A DNA stretch of 6,057 nt from DASTGO01 sp035719045 (GCA_035719045.1 DASTGO010000373.1:1-6057); one strand, 5' to 3'. Positions 1 to 5,857 are shown, counted from the stretch's first letter. Notes: generated by a model not told the origin, from the sequence alone. Numbers and translations: made by a program.

Positions 1-30
1 GCCCGGCGGTCCCTGCCATCCCTCCGTCAC
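1..30 (-). CDS. Possible start of a gene downstream of radA (partial)
   Basis: Seen: 7 bp after the radA stop on the minus strand there is a GTG at 30-28, and a GAGGG ribosome-binding-like sequence overlaps the radA stop four to five bases before it. The reading stays open for the ten codons to the window edge (V/M-T-E-G-W-Q-G-P-P-G). An ATG at 19-17 is also present, but its GGAGG lies too close. Known: in many actinomycetes radA is followed by disA, the diadenylate cyclase gene. Inference only: this could be the start of disA or another co-transcribed gene. Ten codons cannot identify a product. Confidence 0.25.
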   Translation of the reverse strand, partial: MTEGWQGPPG

Positions 31-37
31 CGGGCCC

Positions 38-1438
38 TCAGTCCGCTCCGAGCAGGCCCCGGCGCAGCGCCGAGCGCAGGTCCGCCGCCTCGAAGACGGT
101 CATGCCGTCCGGTGCCGCGTCCTGGGTCCCGGCGGGCACGATCGCCTGTCGGAAGCCGAGTCTGGCCGCCTCGGCCAGCCGCCGGCCGACGCCGGTCACC
201 GACCGGACCTCCCCGGCCAGGCCGGCCTCACCGACCGCGATCGTCCCGGGGACGAGTGGCTTGTCGGCCGCTGCACTGGCCACCGCGAGCGCGACCGCGA
301 GATCGGTGGACGGCTCGGCCAGCCGCACCCCGCCGACGGTGGCGACATAGGTGTCCCGCCCCACCAGGGCCACCCCGGCCCGACGTTCCAGGACGGCCAG
401 CACCATCGCCACCCGGCTCGCGTCCAGACCCGAGGTGGCCCGGCGCGGGTTCGACAGGGCGCTCGGTGCGACCAGCGCCTGGACCTCGGTGACCAGTGGC
501 CGCCGACCCTCCAGGGTGACGGTTACGCACGTGCCGGGGACCGGTTCGGCGTGCCGGGACAGGAACAGCCCGCTGGGATCAGCGAGGCCGACGATCCCGG
601 TGTCGGACAGGTCGAAGCAGCCGACCTCGTCGGTGGGGCCGTAGCGGTTCTTCACGGCGCGGACCATGCGCAGCCGCGACTGCCGGTCCCCCTCGAACTG
701 GCAGACCACGTCGACCAGGTGTTCCAGCACCCGTGGCCCGGCGATCCCGCCGTCCTTGGTCACGTGCCCGACCAGCAGCGTCGCCATCGAACGGGCCTTG
801 GCCACCCTGATCAGCGACGCGGCCACCTCCCGCACCTGGCTGACATTGCCGGGCGCACCCTCGACCGCATCGCTGGCGATCGTCTGCACGGAGTCGACGA
901 TCAGCAGGTCGGGCCGGACCGCATCCACATGGCCGAGAACGGTCGACAGATCGGTCTCGGCGGCCAGCAGCAGCCGGGGCCGCAGCGCGCCGATCCGCTC
1001 CGCGCGCATCCGGACCTGGGCCGCGGATTCCTCACCTGTCACGTAGAGCACCGTGCGTGGGGGGGAGGCGGCCCGGGAGGCGACGTCGAGCAGGAGGGTG
1101 GACTTGCCCACCCCGGGCTCACCGGCCAGCAGCACCACCGCGCCGGACACGATGCCGCCGCCGAGCACCCGGTCCAGTTCGTCGACCCCGGTGGGCCACA
1201 GCGCGGCAGCCTCCGCCGCGACCTCGGCGATCGGCTGGGCGGTGGTGGTCACCGCGCGGACCCGGGTCACTCCGGCCGGGGCGGCGTCCACTTCCGCGAT
1301 GGTTCCCCAGGCCTGACATTCCCCGCACCGGCCCACCCACTTGGTGGCCTGCCAGCCGCATTCGACGCACCGGAAGGCCGCCCGCTCGCTGCGTGCCGCG
1401 CGCCCGGCGCTGCTCCTCGATCCCGCCACGACGGTCAA
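38..1438 (-). CDS. radA: DNA repair protein RadA (Sms), RecA-like branch-migration ATPase
   Basis: RadA is a cytoplasmic hexameric ATPase that acts with RecA in recombinational repair, driving branch migration and helping process recombination intermediates. The 466 residues match the family's usual length and domain order. An N-terminal C4 zinc finger has C24, C27, C38 and C41 (CVECGW and GRCGECQAWG). The RecA-like ATPase follows, with Walker A GEPGVGKST at 106-114, a GEES segment at 135-138 and Walker B LLIVDS at 178-183. The RadA-specific KNRYG motif is at 263-267. Residues ~305-466 form the Lon-protease-like domain, which in this family is a structural DNA-binding scaffold. The start is TTG at 1438, the most upstream start before an in-frame stop at 1471-1469. 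It has no clear Shine-Dalgarno; GTG at codon 4 is an alternative. The membrane-protein gene lies 235 bp upstream with a terminator between, so radA probably has its own promoter. Confidence 0.97.
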   Translation of the reverse strand: MTVVAGSRSSAGRAARSERAAFRCVECGWQATKWVGRCGECQAWGTIAEVDAAPAGVTRVRAVTTTAQPIAEVAAEAAALWPTGVDELDRVLGGGIVSGAVVLLAGEPGVGKSTLLLDVASRAASPPRTVLYVTGEESAAQVRMRAERIGALRPRLLLAAETDLSTVLGHVDAVRPDLLIVDSVQTIASDAVEGAPGNVSQVREVAASLIRVAKARSMATLLVGHVTKDGGIAGPRVLEHLVDVVCQFEGDRQSRLRMVRAVKNRYGPTDEVGCFDLSDTGIVGLADPSGLFLSRHAEPVPGTCVTVTLEGRRPLVTEVQALVAPSALSNPRRATSGLDASRVAMVLAVLERRAGVALVGRDTYVATVGGVRLAEPSTDLAVALAVASAAADKPLVPGTIAVGEAGLAGEVRSVTGVGRRLAEAARLGFRQAIVPAGTQDAAPDGMTVFEAADLRSALRRGLLGAD

Positions 1439-1533
1439 CCTAGGGGACGGGCCCGACAGGCCGGCGGATCAGCGGGCCTGCCTGTGGACGGCGGCCGGGG
1501 TGACCACCTCCGCGACCGGAGCGTCGAGGTTCG

Positions 1534-1569
1534 GGGACCACCCGGCCGGTGGGCGGGCCGGGCGGTCCC
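1534..1569 (-). terminator. Hairpin terminator of the small membrane-protein gene
   Basis: GGGACC (1534-1539) pairs with GGTCCC (1564-1569) and CCCGGCC (1541-1547) with GGCCGGG (1556-1562), around an 8-nt loop. Between the two arms, A1540 faces C1563 on the plus strand. In a minus-strand RNA the same positions become U and G, a wobble pair, so the stem is a continuous 14 bp only when transcribed leftward. That fits a terminator for the gene ending at 1674, about 105 bp upstream in the direction of transcription. No U-tract follows, which is common in high-GC actinomycetes. It could instead be an RNA structure in a long radA leader. Confidence 0.6.
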
Positions 1570-1673
1570 GGGCGTGACCGGACGGCCTCGGGGCGCAGGA
1601 TGGGGCCGGAGCCGTGCGGTCGGATCGGACGGTGGGGTCGACGGTTCACGCCCGACTGCCGGCGCGCTCGGGG

Positions 1674-2018
1674 TCAGAGGGTGAGACCGAGCACCTTGAC
1701 GGTGGCGAGCAGGATTCCCCCGACGATGACCGTGGTGCCGGGGACGAAGCCGAGGATCAGTACCCCGGCGTCCTTGGTCTTGCGCCAACTCCAGATCGTG
1801 GCGGCGATCATGAGGCCCGCGCCGAGCACGGTGACGGCGAAGGCCGACCAGGCAGCGCCGGGGGTGGCGGTGTTCTGGGTCGGGGGGACGATCGCCGCCG
1901 GGATGAGAAGTGCGACGAGCAGGCCTGCCACCCACATGGCGAGGGTGAGCGTCCCGATGCGCGTCGGGTGGGGCCACTTGATGGGTGGTTGGGCGCGTTC
2001 TTCGACCTGTGTCGTCAT
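1674..2018 (-). CDS. Small three-helix integral membrane protein, function unknown
   Basis: I do not recognise a named family. The 114 residues have a short polar N-terminus (1-20, ending P-H-P-T-R) and three hydrophobic segments at about 21-44, 55-77 and 84-111. The second ends in a W-S-W-R-K-T-K-D stretch, a likely cytoplasmic positively charged loop. There are no cysteines, catalytic motifs or signal peptide, so a membrane-embedded accessory or transport-like role is all that can be said. The start at 2018 is chosen because a strong GGGAGG lies seven bases upstream; an in-frame ATG at 2081 would add 21 polar residues and bypass that site. The gene is divergent from the lipoprotein gene and co-oriented with radA, but a strong hairpin follows it, so co-transcription with radA is doubtful. 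Confidence 0.75.
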   Translation of the reverse strand: MTTQVEERAQPPIKWPHPTRIGTLTLAMWVAGLLVALLIPAAIVPPTQNTATPGAAWSAFAVTVLGAGLMIAATIWSWRKTKDAGVLILGFVPGTTVIVGGILLATVKVLGLTL

Positions 2019-2024
2019 CTGCTG
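2019..2024 (-). promoter_or_regulatory. Spacer after the Shine-Dalgarno that fixes the membrane-protein start
   Basis: Reading the minus strand, GGGAGG (2030-2025) is followed by the six bases CAGCAG at these positions and then the ATG at 2018. It is one of the clearest ribosome-binding sites in the window and sets the start of the small membrane protein at 2018 rather than at the in-frame ATG at 2081. Confidence 0.7.
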
Positions 2025-2059
2025 CCTCCCCTGGGACGGTGGGGTGCCCATGTGACAAC

Positions 2060-2090
2060 GATCTCGCGCTTTGGACTTCACGTCGAGATC
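2060..2090. promoter_or_regulatory. Inverted repeat, candidate operator in the divergent intergenic region
   Basis: GATCTCG at 2060-2066 and CGAGATC at 2084-2090 are a perfect 7-bp inverted repeat separated by 17 bp, so the half-site centres are about 24 bp apart. It lies in the locally AT-richer part of the 285-bp region between the membrane-protein and lipoprotein genes, 40-70 bp upstream of the former. The position suits an operator or the 5' leader of the leftward transcript. No regulator is encoded nearby and no convincing -35/-10 pair is visible. Confidence 0.3.
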
Positions 2091-2303
2091 AACTTCGGAT
2101 ATGAGCCCGTGTCGTTTGCCGGGTCATGTCCCGGTGCCGGGAATCGCCCGGATCCGGCGCCGATGACCAGCCGCCGACTCCCCGCCGACCGTCCCCTGAC
2201 CCCGTCCTGACCCGCCGGGGTCCCGTGGTGCGTCCGGCCCGGCGGGGCGGGGAGAATCGGTCCGTTCCGTGAACTCGGGGCAGCGATCACTGGGGGTGGG
2301 GCG

Positions 2304-3998
2304 GTGCCGGACACCGCAGCGGGAGCGACCGGACCGGGCCGGGGGGCCCGCGGCATACGGGTCTTCGGCCTGGCGGCCGCGCTGGCGGCACTCGTGCTCG
2401 CCGGGTGCAGCGGGCCCGCCACCCCGACCGGAGCGGGCACGTCGGCGCCGAGGCCGGCGACGCCGGGCACCCCCACCCACCAGCCGACCGGCCTGGCGGG
2501 GGCTGACCCGACCACGCCGGCGGGCTGGGCGGCGGCTGTGGCGGCGGAGAACGCCCTGCCGGGCACCCGTGCCTGGTGGCCGAGCGTCGCGGGGGACCGT
2601 CCCGGGGTCGAGGCGTTCACCGACCGGGTGTCGGTCCGCCCCGGGGACAAGGTCGGCCTCTACGTCGACGCCGACGGCCCGGTGTCGCTGACGGCGTTGC
2701 GGATCGGCTGGTACGCGGGCGCCGGGTCCCGGCAGATCTGGCAGGGGCCCGCGGTCGCGCACAAGCAGCCGGCGAAGGCCACGCTGAGCCAGCCGCTGGC
2801 GGATCTCGGCGGGATGAAGGGCACCCGCGCGATCGTCGCCCCATGGCAGCTGACCACCCTGCTCGACACCGCCGGCTGGCCGGAGGGCCGGTACCTGATC
2901 CGGGTCGAGCGCGGCGGGGCGGTGCGGGTGGTCCCGCTGACCGTCCGCAGTGCCGATGCGCACGGCCGGGTGCTGCTGGTCGCGGCGACGATGACCTGGC
3001 AGGCGTACAACCTGTGGGGCGGGGCGTCGCTGTACGAGGGCGGCTCGGACGAGAGCTTCGGCAACCGCAGCTTCGCGGTGTCCTACGACCGGCCGTACGC
3101 CGACGGCTACGGCGCCGGGCACTACTTCAGCCACGACCTCGGCCTCGACCAGGTGGCCGAGCAGGACGCCATCCCGTTGGCCTGGACCACCGACTACGAC
3201 CTCGCCCAGAACCCGAAGCTGCTCGACGGCGCCACCGCGATCGTGTTCGGCGGGCACGCGGAGTACTGGACCGGGTCGGAGCGGGACTCCGTGACGGCTG
3301 CCGTCGCCAAGGGCAGCAACCTGGCGATCTTCGGGGCGAACACGGCGTACTGGCGGGTCCGGCTGGCCGGTCGGGAGGTCGGGCTGCCGGGACAGCCGGA
3401 CCGCCGGAACGCGGAGCCGCGCCTGGTGGTCGGGGCGAAGAGCTCCTCCCTGGACCCGCTGGCCGCCGGTGATCCCGCCGGGGCGATGGCCCGGTTCCGG
3501 GACAAGCCGGCGCCCCGGCCGGAGGAGGCGCTGACCGGGATGCGCTACGACTGCTTCCCGGCCGAGGCCGCGCTCACCGTCTCCGACGCGAACTGGTGGG
3601 GCTGGGCGGGCACCGGCCTGAAGAACGGCGACACCCTGCCGAAGGTGGTCGCGCCGGAGTCCGACCGGGTGTATCCGGCGCCGGACCTGCCGCACCCGAT
3701 GCAGGTCGTGGCCTACACGAAGTTCAGCTGCCGGGGGAACCAGACCGCGCAGACCAGCGTGTACTGGGTCGCGCCGTCCGGGGCGGGGGTGTTCGTCGCG
3801 GGCACCATGAACTGGCCCTGCGCGGCGCGGGCCCTGTGTACCCTGCCCGGCCAGGACCGCGCCGAGACGGTGATGACCCGGGTGACCCGCAACATCCTGG
3901 TCGCCTTCGCCATCCCGCAGGTCGGCAGGGCCAAGCCTCCTGCGGACAACGTGGGCCAGTTCTGGCTTCCGCCACGCAACACGACCGGGGCCGCCTGA
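2304..3998 (+). CDS. Secreted lipoprotein with N,N-dimethylformamidase large-subunit-like domain
   Basis: The 564-residue protein starts at GTG 2304 after a G-rich stretch (2291-2303). Residues 1-35 form a lipoprotein signal: R13/R16/R19, a hydrophobic core at 20-32 and lipobox LAGC with lipidated C35. A Pro/Thr/Ala-rich linker (36-75) precedes the folded region. Family hallmarks follow: RIGWYAGAGSR at 133-143, TWQAYNLWGGASLY at 231-244, a DRPY segment at 262-265, GGHAEYWT at 316-323 and GANTAYWRVR at 344-353. These match the C-terminal domain of the dimethylformamidase beta/large subunit family, common in actinomycetes as uncharacterised exported proteins. In true dimethylformamidase, which hydrolyses DMF to dimethylamine and formate, one glutamate and two tyrosines bind iron; E320, Y235 and Y261 or Y274 are candidate equivalents. 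Substrate is unknown and no DMFase small subunit is seen. C417, C475, C506 and C512 could form disulfides outside the cell. GAGAAT at 2252-2257 is a weak possible -10. Confidence 0.88.
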   Translation: MPDTAAGATGPGRGARGIRVFGLAAALAALVLAGCSGPATPTGAGTSAPRPATPGTPTHQPTGLAGADPTTPAGWAAAVAAENALPGTRAWWPSVAGDRPGVEAFTDRVSVRPGDKVGLYVDADGPVSLTALRIGWYAGAGSRQIWQGPAVAHKQPAKATLSQPLADLGGMKGTRAIVAPWQLTTLLDTAGWPEGRYLIRVERGGAVRVVPLTVRSADAHGRVLLVAATMTWQAYNLWGGASLYEGGSDESFGNRSFAVSYDRPYADGYGAGHYFSHDLGLDQVAEQDAIPLAWTTDYDLAQNPKLLDGATAIVFGGHAEYWTGSERDSVTAAVAKGSNLAIFGANTAYWRVRLAGREVGLPGQPDRRNAEPRLVVGAKSSSLDPLAAGDPAGAMARFRDKPAPRPEEALTGMRYDCFPAEAALTVSDANWWGWAGTGLKNGDTLPKVVAPESDRVYPAPDLPHPMQVVAYTKFSCRGNQTAQTSVYWVAPSGAGVFVAGTMNWPCAARALCTLPGQDRAETVMTRVTRNILVAFAIPQVGRAKPPADNVGQFWLPPRNTTGAA

Positions 3999-4000
3999 TC

Positions 4001-4080
4001 CGTTCCCCGGTCGGCGGGTGCGTTTCTCCGGTTGGTGGGTGCGCTCTCCGGTTGGGGGTGCGTTCTCCGGTCGGGGGCCA
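4001..4080 (+). repeat. Four imperfect ~20-bp tandem repeats
   Basis: Starting 2 bp after the lipoprotein stop, four units begin at 4001, 4021, 4042 and 4061 with lengths of 20, 21, 19 and about 20 bp. They share the pattern CGTTCTCCGGTYGGKGGGTG; the fourth departs from it at its end. The core CGTTCTCCGG of the fourth unit occurs again, perfectly inverted, at 4102-4111 inside the next hairpin. The array is non-coding on the plus strand and lies wholly between the lipoprotein and recombinase genes. It could be regulator binding sites, a trace of slippage, or part of the recombinase's recombination region; the sequence does not decide between these. Confidence 0.85.
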
Positions 4081-4097
4081 GGGCGCGGTGGCACATC

Positions 4098-4116
4098 GTG
4101 CCCGGAGAACGGGCAC
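4098..4116 (+). terminator. Perfect hairpin: lipoprotein terminator or recombinase operator
   Basis: GTGCCCG (4098-4104), loop GAGAA, CGGGCAC (4110-4116): a perfect 7-bp stem with a 5-nt loop, about 100 bp past the lipoprotein stop. The T-containing stretch CATTCGTCGTTT follows at 4120-4131, which fits termination of the lipoprotein transcript. The same 19-bp palindrome sits 24-42 bp upstream of the recombinase -10 box, so it could equally be an operator. The 10-bp inverted copy of the tandem-repeat core (4102-4111) spans the loop and favours a protein-binding or paired-repeat role beyond simple termination. Confidence 0.5.
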
Positions 4117-4139
4117 CCTCATTCGTCGTTTACACCCCC

Positions 4140-4154
4140 TAAAATTGGATCATG
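4140..4154 (+). promoter_or_regulatory. Putative -10 box for a leaderless recombinase transcript
   Basis: TAAAAT at 4140-4145 matches the actinobacterial -10 pattern TANNNT and lies 6 bp before the ATG at 4152, the distance expected if transcription starts at the A of the start codon. The gene has no Shine-Dalgarno before this ATG, which supports leaderless translation. No good -35 hexamer is seen 16-18 bp upstream. The surrounding 30 bp (4121-4150) have 13 G/C bases, far below the rest of the window. Confidence 0.5.
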
Positions 4155-5627
4155 ACGGGATGGACGGGGATGACGGGGGCTCCTGGCGTGGCGGGGGCCG
4201 ACGGGGACGGCGAGGCGGCGATCTACTGCCGTATCTCGCATGTGAAGGATGAGGATCAGACGGGGGTGGAGCGGCAGGAGCGGATCTGCCGGGAGTTGGC
4301 GGCCCGGTTGGGGGTGCGGGTGCGCCCGGAACACGTGTTCGTGGACAACTCCCGGTCGGCGTGGCAGCGCAAGCGCAAGCGGCCCGGGTGGGACGGGTTG
4401 TTGGAGGCGATCCGGGCCGGGCGGGTGCGGCATGTGCTGGCGTATCACCCGGACCGGTTGATGCGGCAGCCGTGGGACCTGGAGGAGCTGTTGCGGTTGG
4501 CCGACGACCAGCGGCTGATCTTGCATGGGCAGGCGAACCGGCGGGACCTGTCCAACGCCGATGACCGGTTCTTCCTGCGGATCGAGGTGGCGCATGCGTG
4601 TAAGTCCTCCGATGACACTTCCCGGCGGGTGAAGTCGGCGCAGGAGGAGGCCGCCGCCGCGGGGCGGATGCATGGGGGGCCGCGCTCGTTCGGGTACGGG
4701 CCGGGCGGGGTGTTGGTCGAGGACGAGGCGAAGGTCGTGCGGGAGGTGTTCGGGCGGTTCCTCGACGGGGACGCCCTGTCGGTGATCGCCGCGGACCTGA
4801 ACCGGCGGGGGGTGACCACGGCCACGGGCAAGGCGTGGACCGAGCAGTACGTGCGGGTGTTGGTCAGTTCCCCCAAGCACGCGGGGATCCGGGTGCACCG
4901 GGGGCAGGTGGTCACCGATGCCACCGGGGCCCCGGTGATGGGGGTGTGGCCGGGGTGCGTGAGCGTGGGCACCTGGCAGGAGGCGCAGCGGTTGCGCCGT
5001 CAACGCTCGGCCGCGTTCCACGAGGGGCGGGCCCCCCGGCGGGACTTCCTGCTGCGGGGTCTGGTGTTGTGCACCAGTTGTGGCCGGCCGATGGCCGGGA
5101 CATCCCACAACGGGTACCCGTCCTACGTGTGTGTGGCCCCGAGCAAGGCCCAACCGAAGGTGTGCAAGCGGCGGATCTCCGCCGTGCATCTGGAGGGGTT
5201 CGTCACCGACGCCGCCGTGGACCTGCTGTCCCGGTTGAACGTGACCGCCCTGTCCGCCGACGCCGCCACAGCCACCGTCACCGCGCAGGAACGGGCGGCG
5301 GAGGTGGCCGAGGACCAGGCCCGCCTGGCCGAGCTGCAGCAGATGTGGATCGACAAGGAACTCCCGACGGATGAGTACCGGCAGATGCGCGCCGCCGTCG
5401 CGTCCCGGATCGCCCGCAACCAGCGCGCGACCGTGGTCCGCCCGCTCACCGCGTTGCAGGACGTGGTCACCGGCCCCGGCGCCCGGCAATCCTTCGACGC
5501 CCTGCCCATCCACCGGCAGGCCGCCGTCCTGAAGTTCCTGTTCGCCGCCGTCCGCATCGACGCCCCCACCCACCGCGGACGCGGCATGGACTACGACCGC
5601 ATCAGCATCGAACAGAACCCCCTCTAA
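4152..5627 (+). CDS. Large serine recombinase (site-specific integrase of an integrative element)
   Basis: This 491-residue protein has the domain order of large serine integrases, which cut both DNA strands through a serine-DNA linkage and join attP to attB. The catalytic domain (about 21-165) has the YCRIS motif with nucleophile S29, conserved R27 and Q42, and the PDRLMR motif (D101, R102, R105). The recombinase DNA-binding domain spans about 178-285 (GGPRSFGYG, then LNRRGVTTATGKAWT at 216-230). A zinc ribbon uses C307, C310, C327 and C338. A charged helical, probably coiled-coil segment runs about 375-425, and the C-terminus looks complete. ATG 4152 is chosen because it sits 6 bp after a -10 box; M7 (4170) is an alternative. 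Leu codons are TTG about 14 times in 38, unlike the lipoprotein gene, which suggests transfer. Such genes usually lie beside their own att site, here most likely 3999-4151. Prophage, transposon or conjugative-element origin cannot be separated. Confidence 0.93.
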   Translation: MTGWTGMTGAPGVAGADGDGEAAIYCRISHVKDEDQTGVERQERICRELAARLGVRVRPEHVFVDNSRSAWQRKRKRPGWDGLLEAIRAGRVRHVLAYHPDRLMRQPWDLEELLRLADDQRLILHGQANRRDLSNADDRFFLRIEVAHACKSSDDTSRRVKSAQEEAAAAGRMHGGPRSFGYGPGGVLVEDEAKVVREVFGRFLDGDALSVIAADLNRRGVTTATGKAWTEQYVRVLVSSPKHAGIRVHRGQVVTDATGAPVMGVWPGCVSVGTWQEAQRLRRQRSAAFHEGRAPRRDFLLRGLVLCTSCGRPMAGTSHNGYPSYVCVAPSKAQPKVCKRRISAVHLEGFVTDAAVDLLSRLNVTALSADAATATVTAQERAAEVAEDQARLAELQQMWIDKELPTDEYRQMRAAVASRIARNQRATVVRPLTALQDVVTGPGARQSFDALPIHRQAAVLKFLFAAVRIDAPTHRGRGMDYDRISIEQNPL

Positions 5628-5647
5628 CCACCCCGCCCGCGCGCGAA

Positions 5648-5685
5648 GGGCCCCGGCAGGACAACCCACGTCCCCGCCGGGGCCC
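5648..5685. terminator. Bidirectional hairpin terminator between convergent genes
   Basis: GGGCCCCGGC (5648-5657) and GCCGGGGCCC (5676-5685) form a perfect 10-bp stem. Inside the 18-nt loop GGAC (5659-5662) can pair with GTCC (5670-5673), lengthening the structure. It lies 20 bp after the recombinase stop (5627) and 25 bp before the minus-strand ORF stop (5711), so it can terminate both convergent transcripts. No T-run is present on either side, as is usual in high-GC actinomycetes. Confidence 0.8.
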
Positions 5686-5710
5686 CCACGCTCCCGCTCA
5701 CCCCCCCGGG

Positions 5711-5857
5711 TCAGGCCCCATCCCCCGGGCCGAGGTTCAGCAGCCGCAGCAGCCGTTCGGCCCCGGCCCGGCTGACCGTGGTGTCGAACCCCTCGCACAC
5801 CCGCGCCAACGCCGCCGCCCGCCGCGCGTCCCCTCGACCGTTCACCCGCCCGCTCAA
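5711..5857 (-). CDS. Small ORF of about 48 codons, unknown function
   Basis: I do not recognise this product. Read from TTG 5857 it encodes 48 residues: a basic N-terminal part (SGRVNGRGDARR) and a helical stretch with a single cysteine (ALARVCEGFDTT, then AERLLRLLNL), ending at TGA 5713-5711. Coding is supported by composition: only about 4 of 48 third positions are A/T against about 18 of 48 second positions, the expected signature on this strand. The TTG overlaps the stop of the upstream frame (TTGA), which would allow translational coupling; GTG at 5845 is an alternative start. This frame is also open leftward-reading all the way from the window edge, so the segment may instead be the C-terminus of a longer protein or of a frameshifted gene. 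The ALARVC to LLRLLNL part could be a small helical domain. Confidence 0.5.
   Translation of the reverse strand: MSGRVNGRGDARRAAALARVCEGFDTTVSRAGAERLLRLLNLGPGDGA

Noticed and set aside
1..35. GCCCGG/CCGGGC inverted repeat after the radA stop as a terminator
   Set aside because: A 6-bp stem with a 23-nt loop cut by the window edge is weak, and it overlaps a possible downstream gene start.
1456..1485. ACAGGC/GCCTGT inverted repeat before radA
   Set aside because: Only 6 bp with an 18-nt loop, in sequence where such matches arise by chance; the hairpin at 1534-1569 is far stronger.
551..1684. 377-codon plus-strand frame across radA
   Set aside because: It is the mirror of radA; the translation is rich in Gly, His, Arg and Pro with no motif.
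1435..2058. 207-codon minus-strand frame overlapping the small membrane protein
   Set aside because: It is in the alternative frame of the membrane protein, runs through the 1534-1569 hairpin and reads as Arg/Pro/His-rich shadow sequence; the competing frame has three clear membrane helices and a strong ribosome-binding site.
2019..2081. N-terminal extension of the membrane protein to the ATG at 2081
   Set aside because: It would add 21 polar residues and place the strong GGGAGG inside the coding region; start 2018 fits better.
2119..2134. CCGGG/CCCGG small hairpin
   Set aside because: Five G/C pairs are expected by chance in this composition and no function fits the position.
4001..4080. 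CRISPR array
   Set aside because: The units are contiguous imperfect repeats without variable spacers, and no cas gene is present.
2124..4094. 656-codon open frame antisense to the lipoprotein gene
   Set aside because: Its translation is Arg/Pro/Gly-rich with no domain or signal, while the plus strand encodes a complete conserved protein; long antisense frames are expected at this GC content.
4119..5798. 559-codon open frame antisense to the serine recombinase
   Set aside because: Low-complexity Gly/Pro/His-rich translation with no recognisable motifs, and the plus strand carries every recombinase motif.
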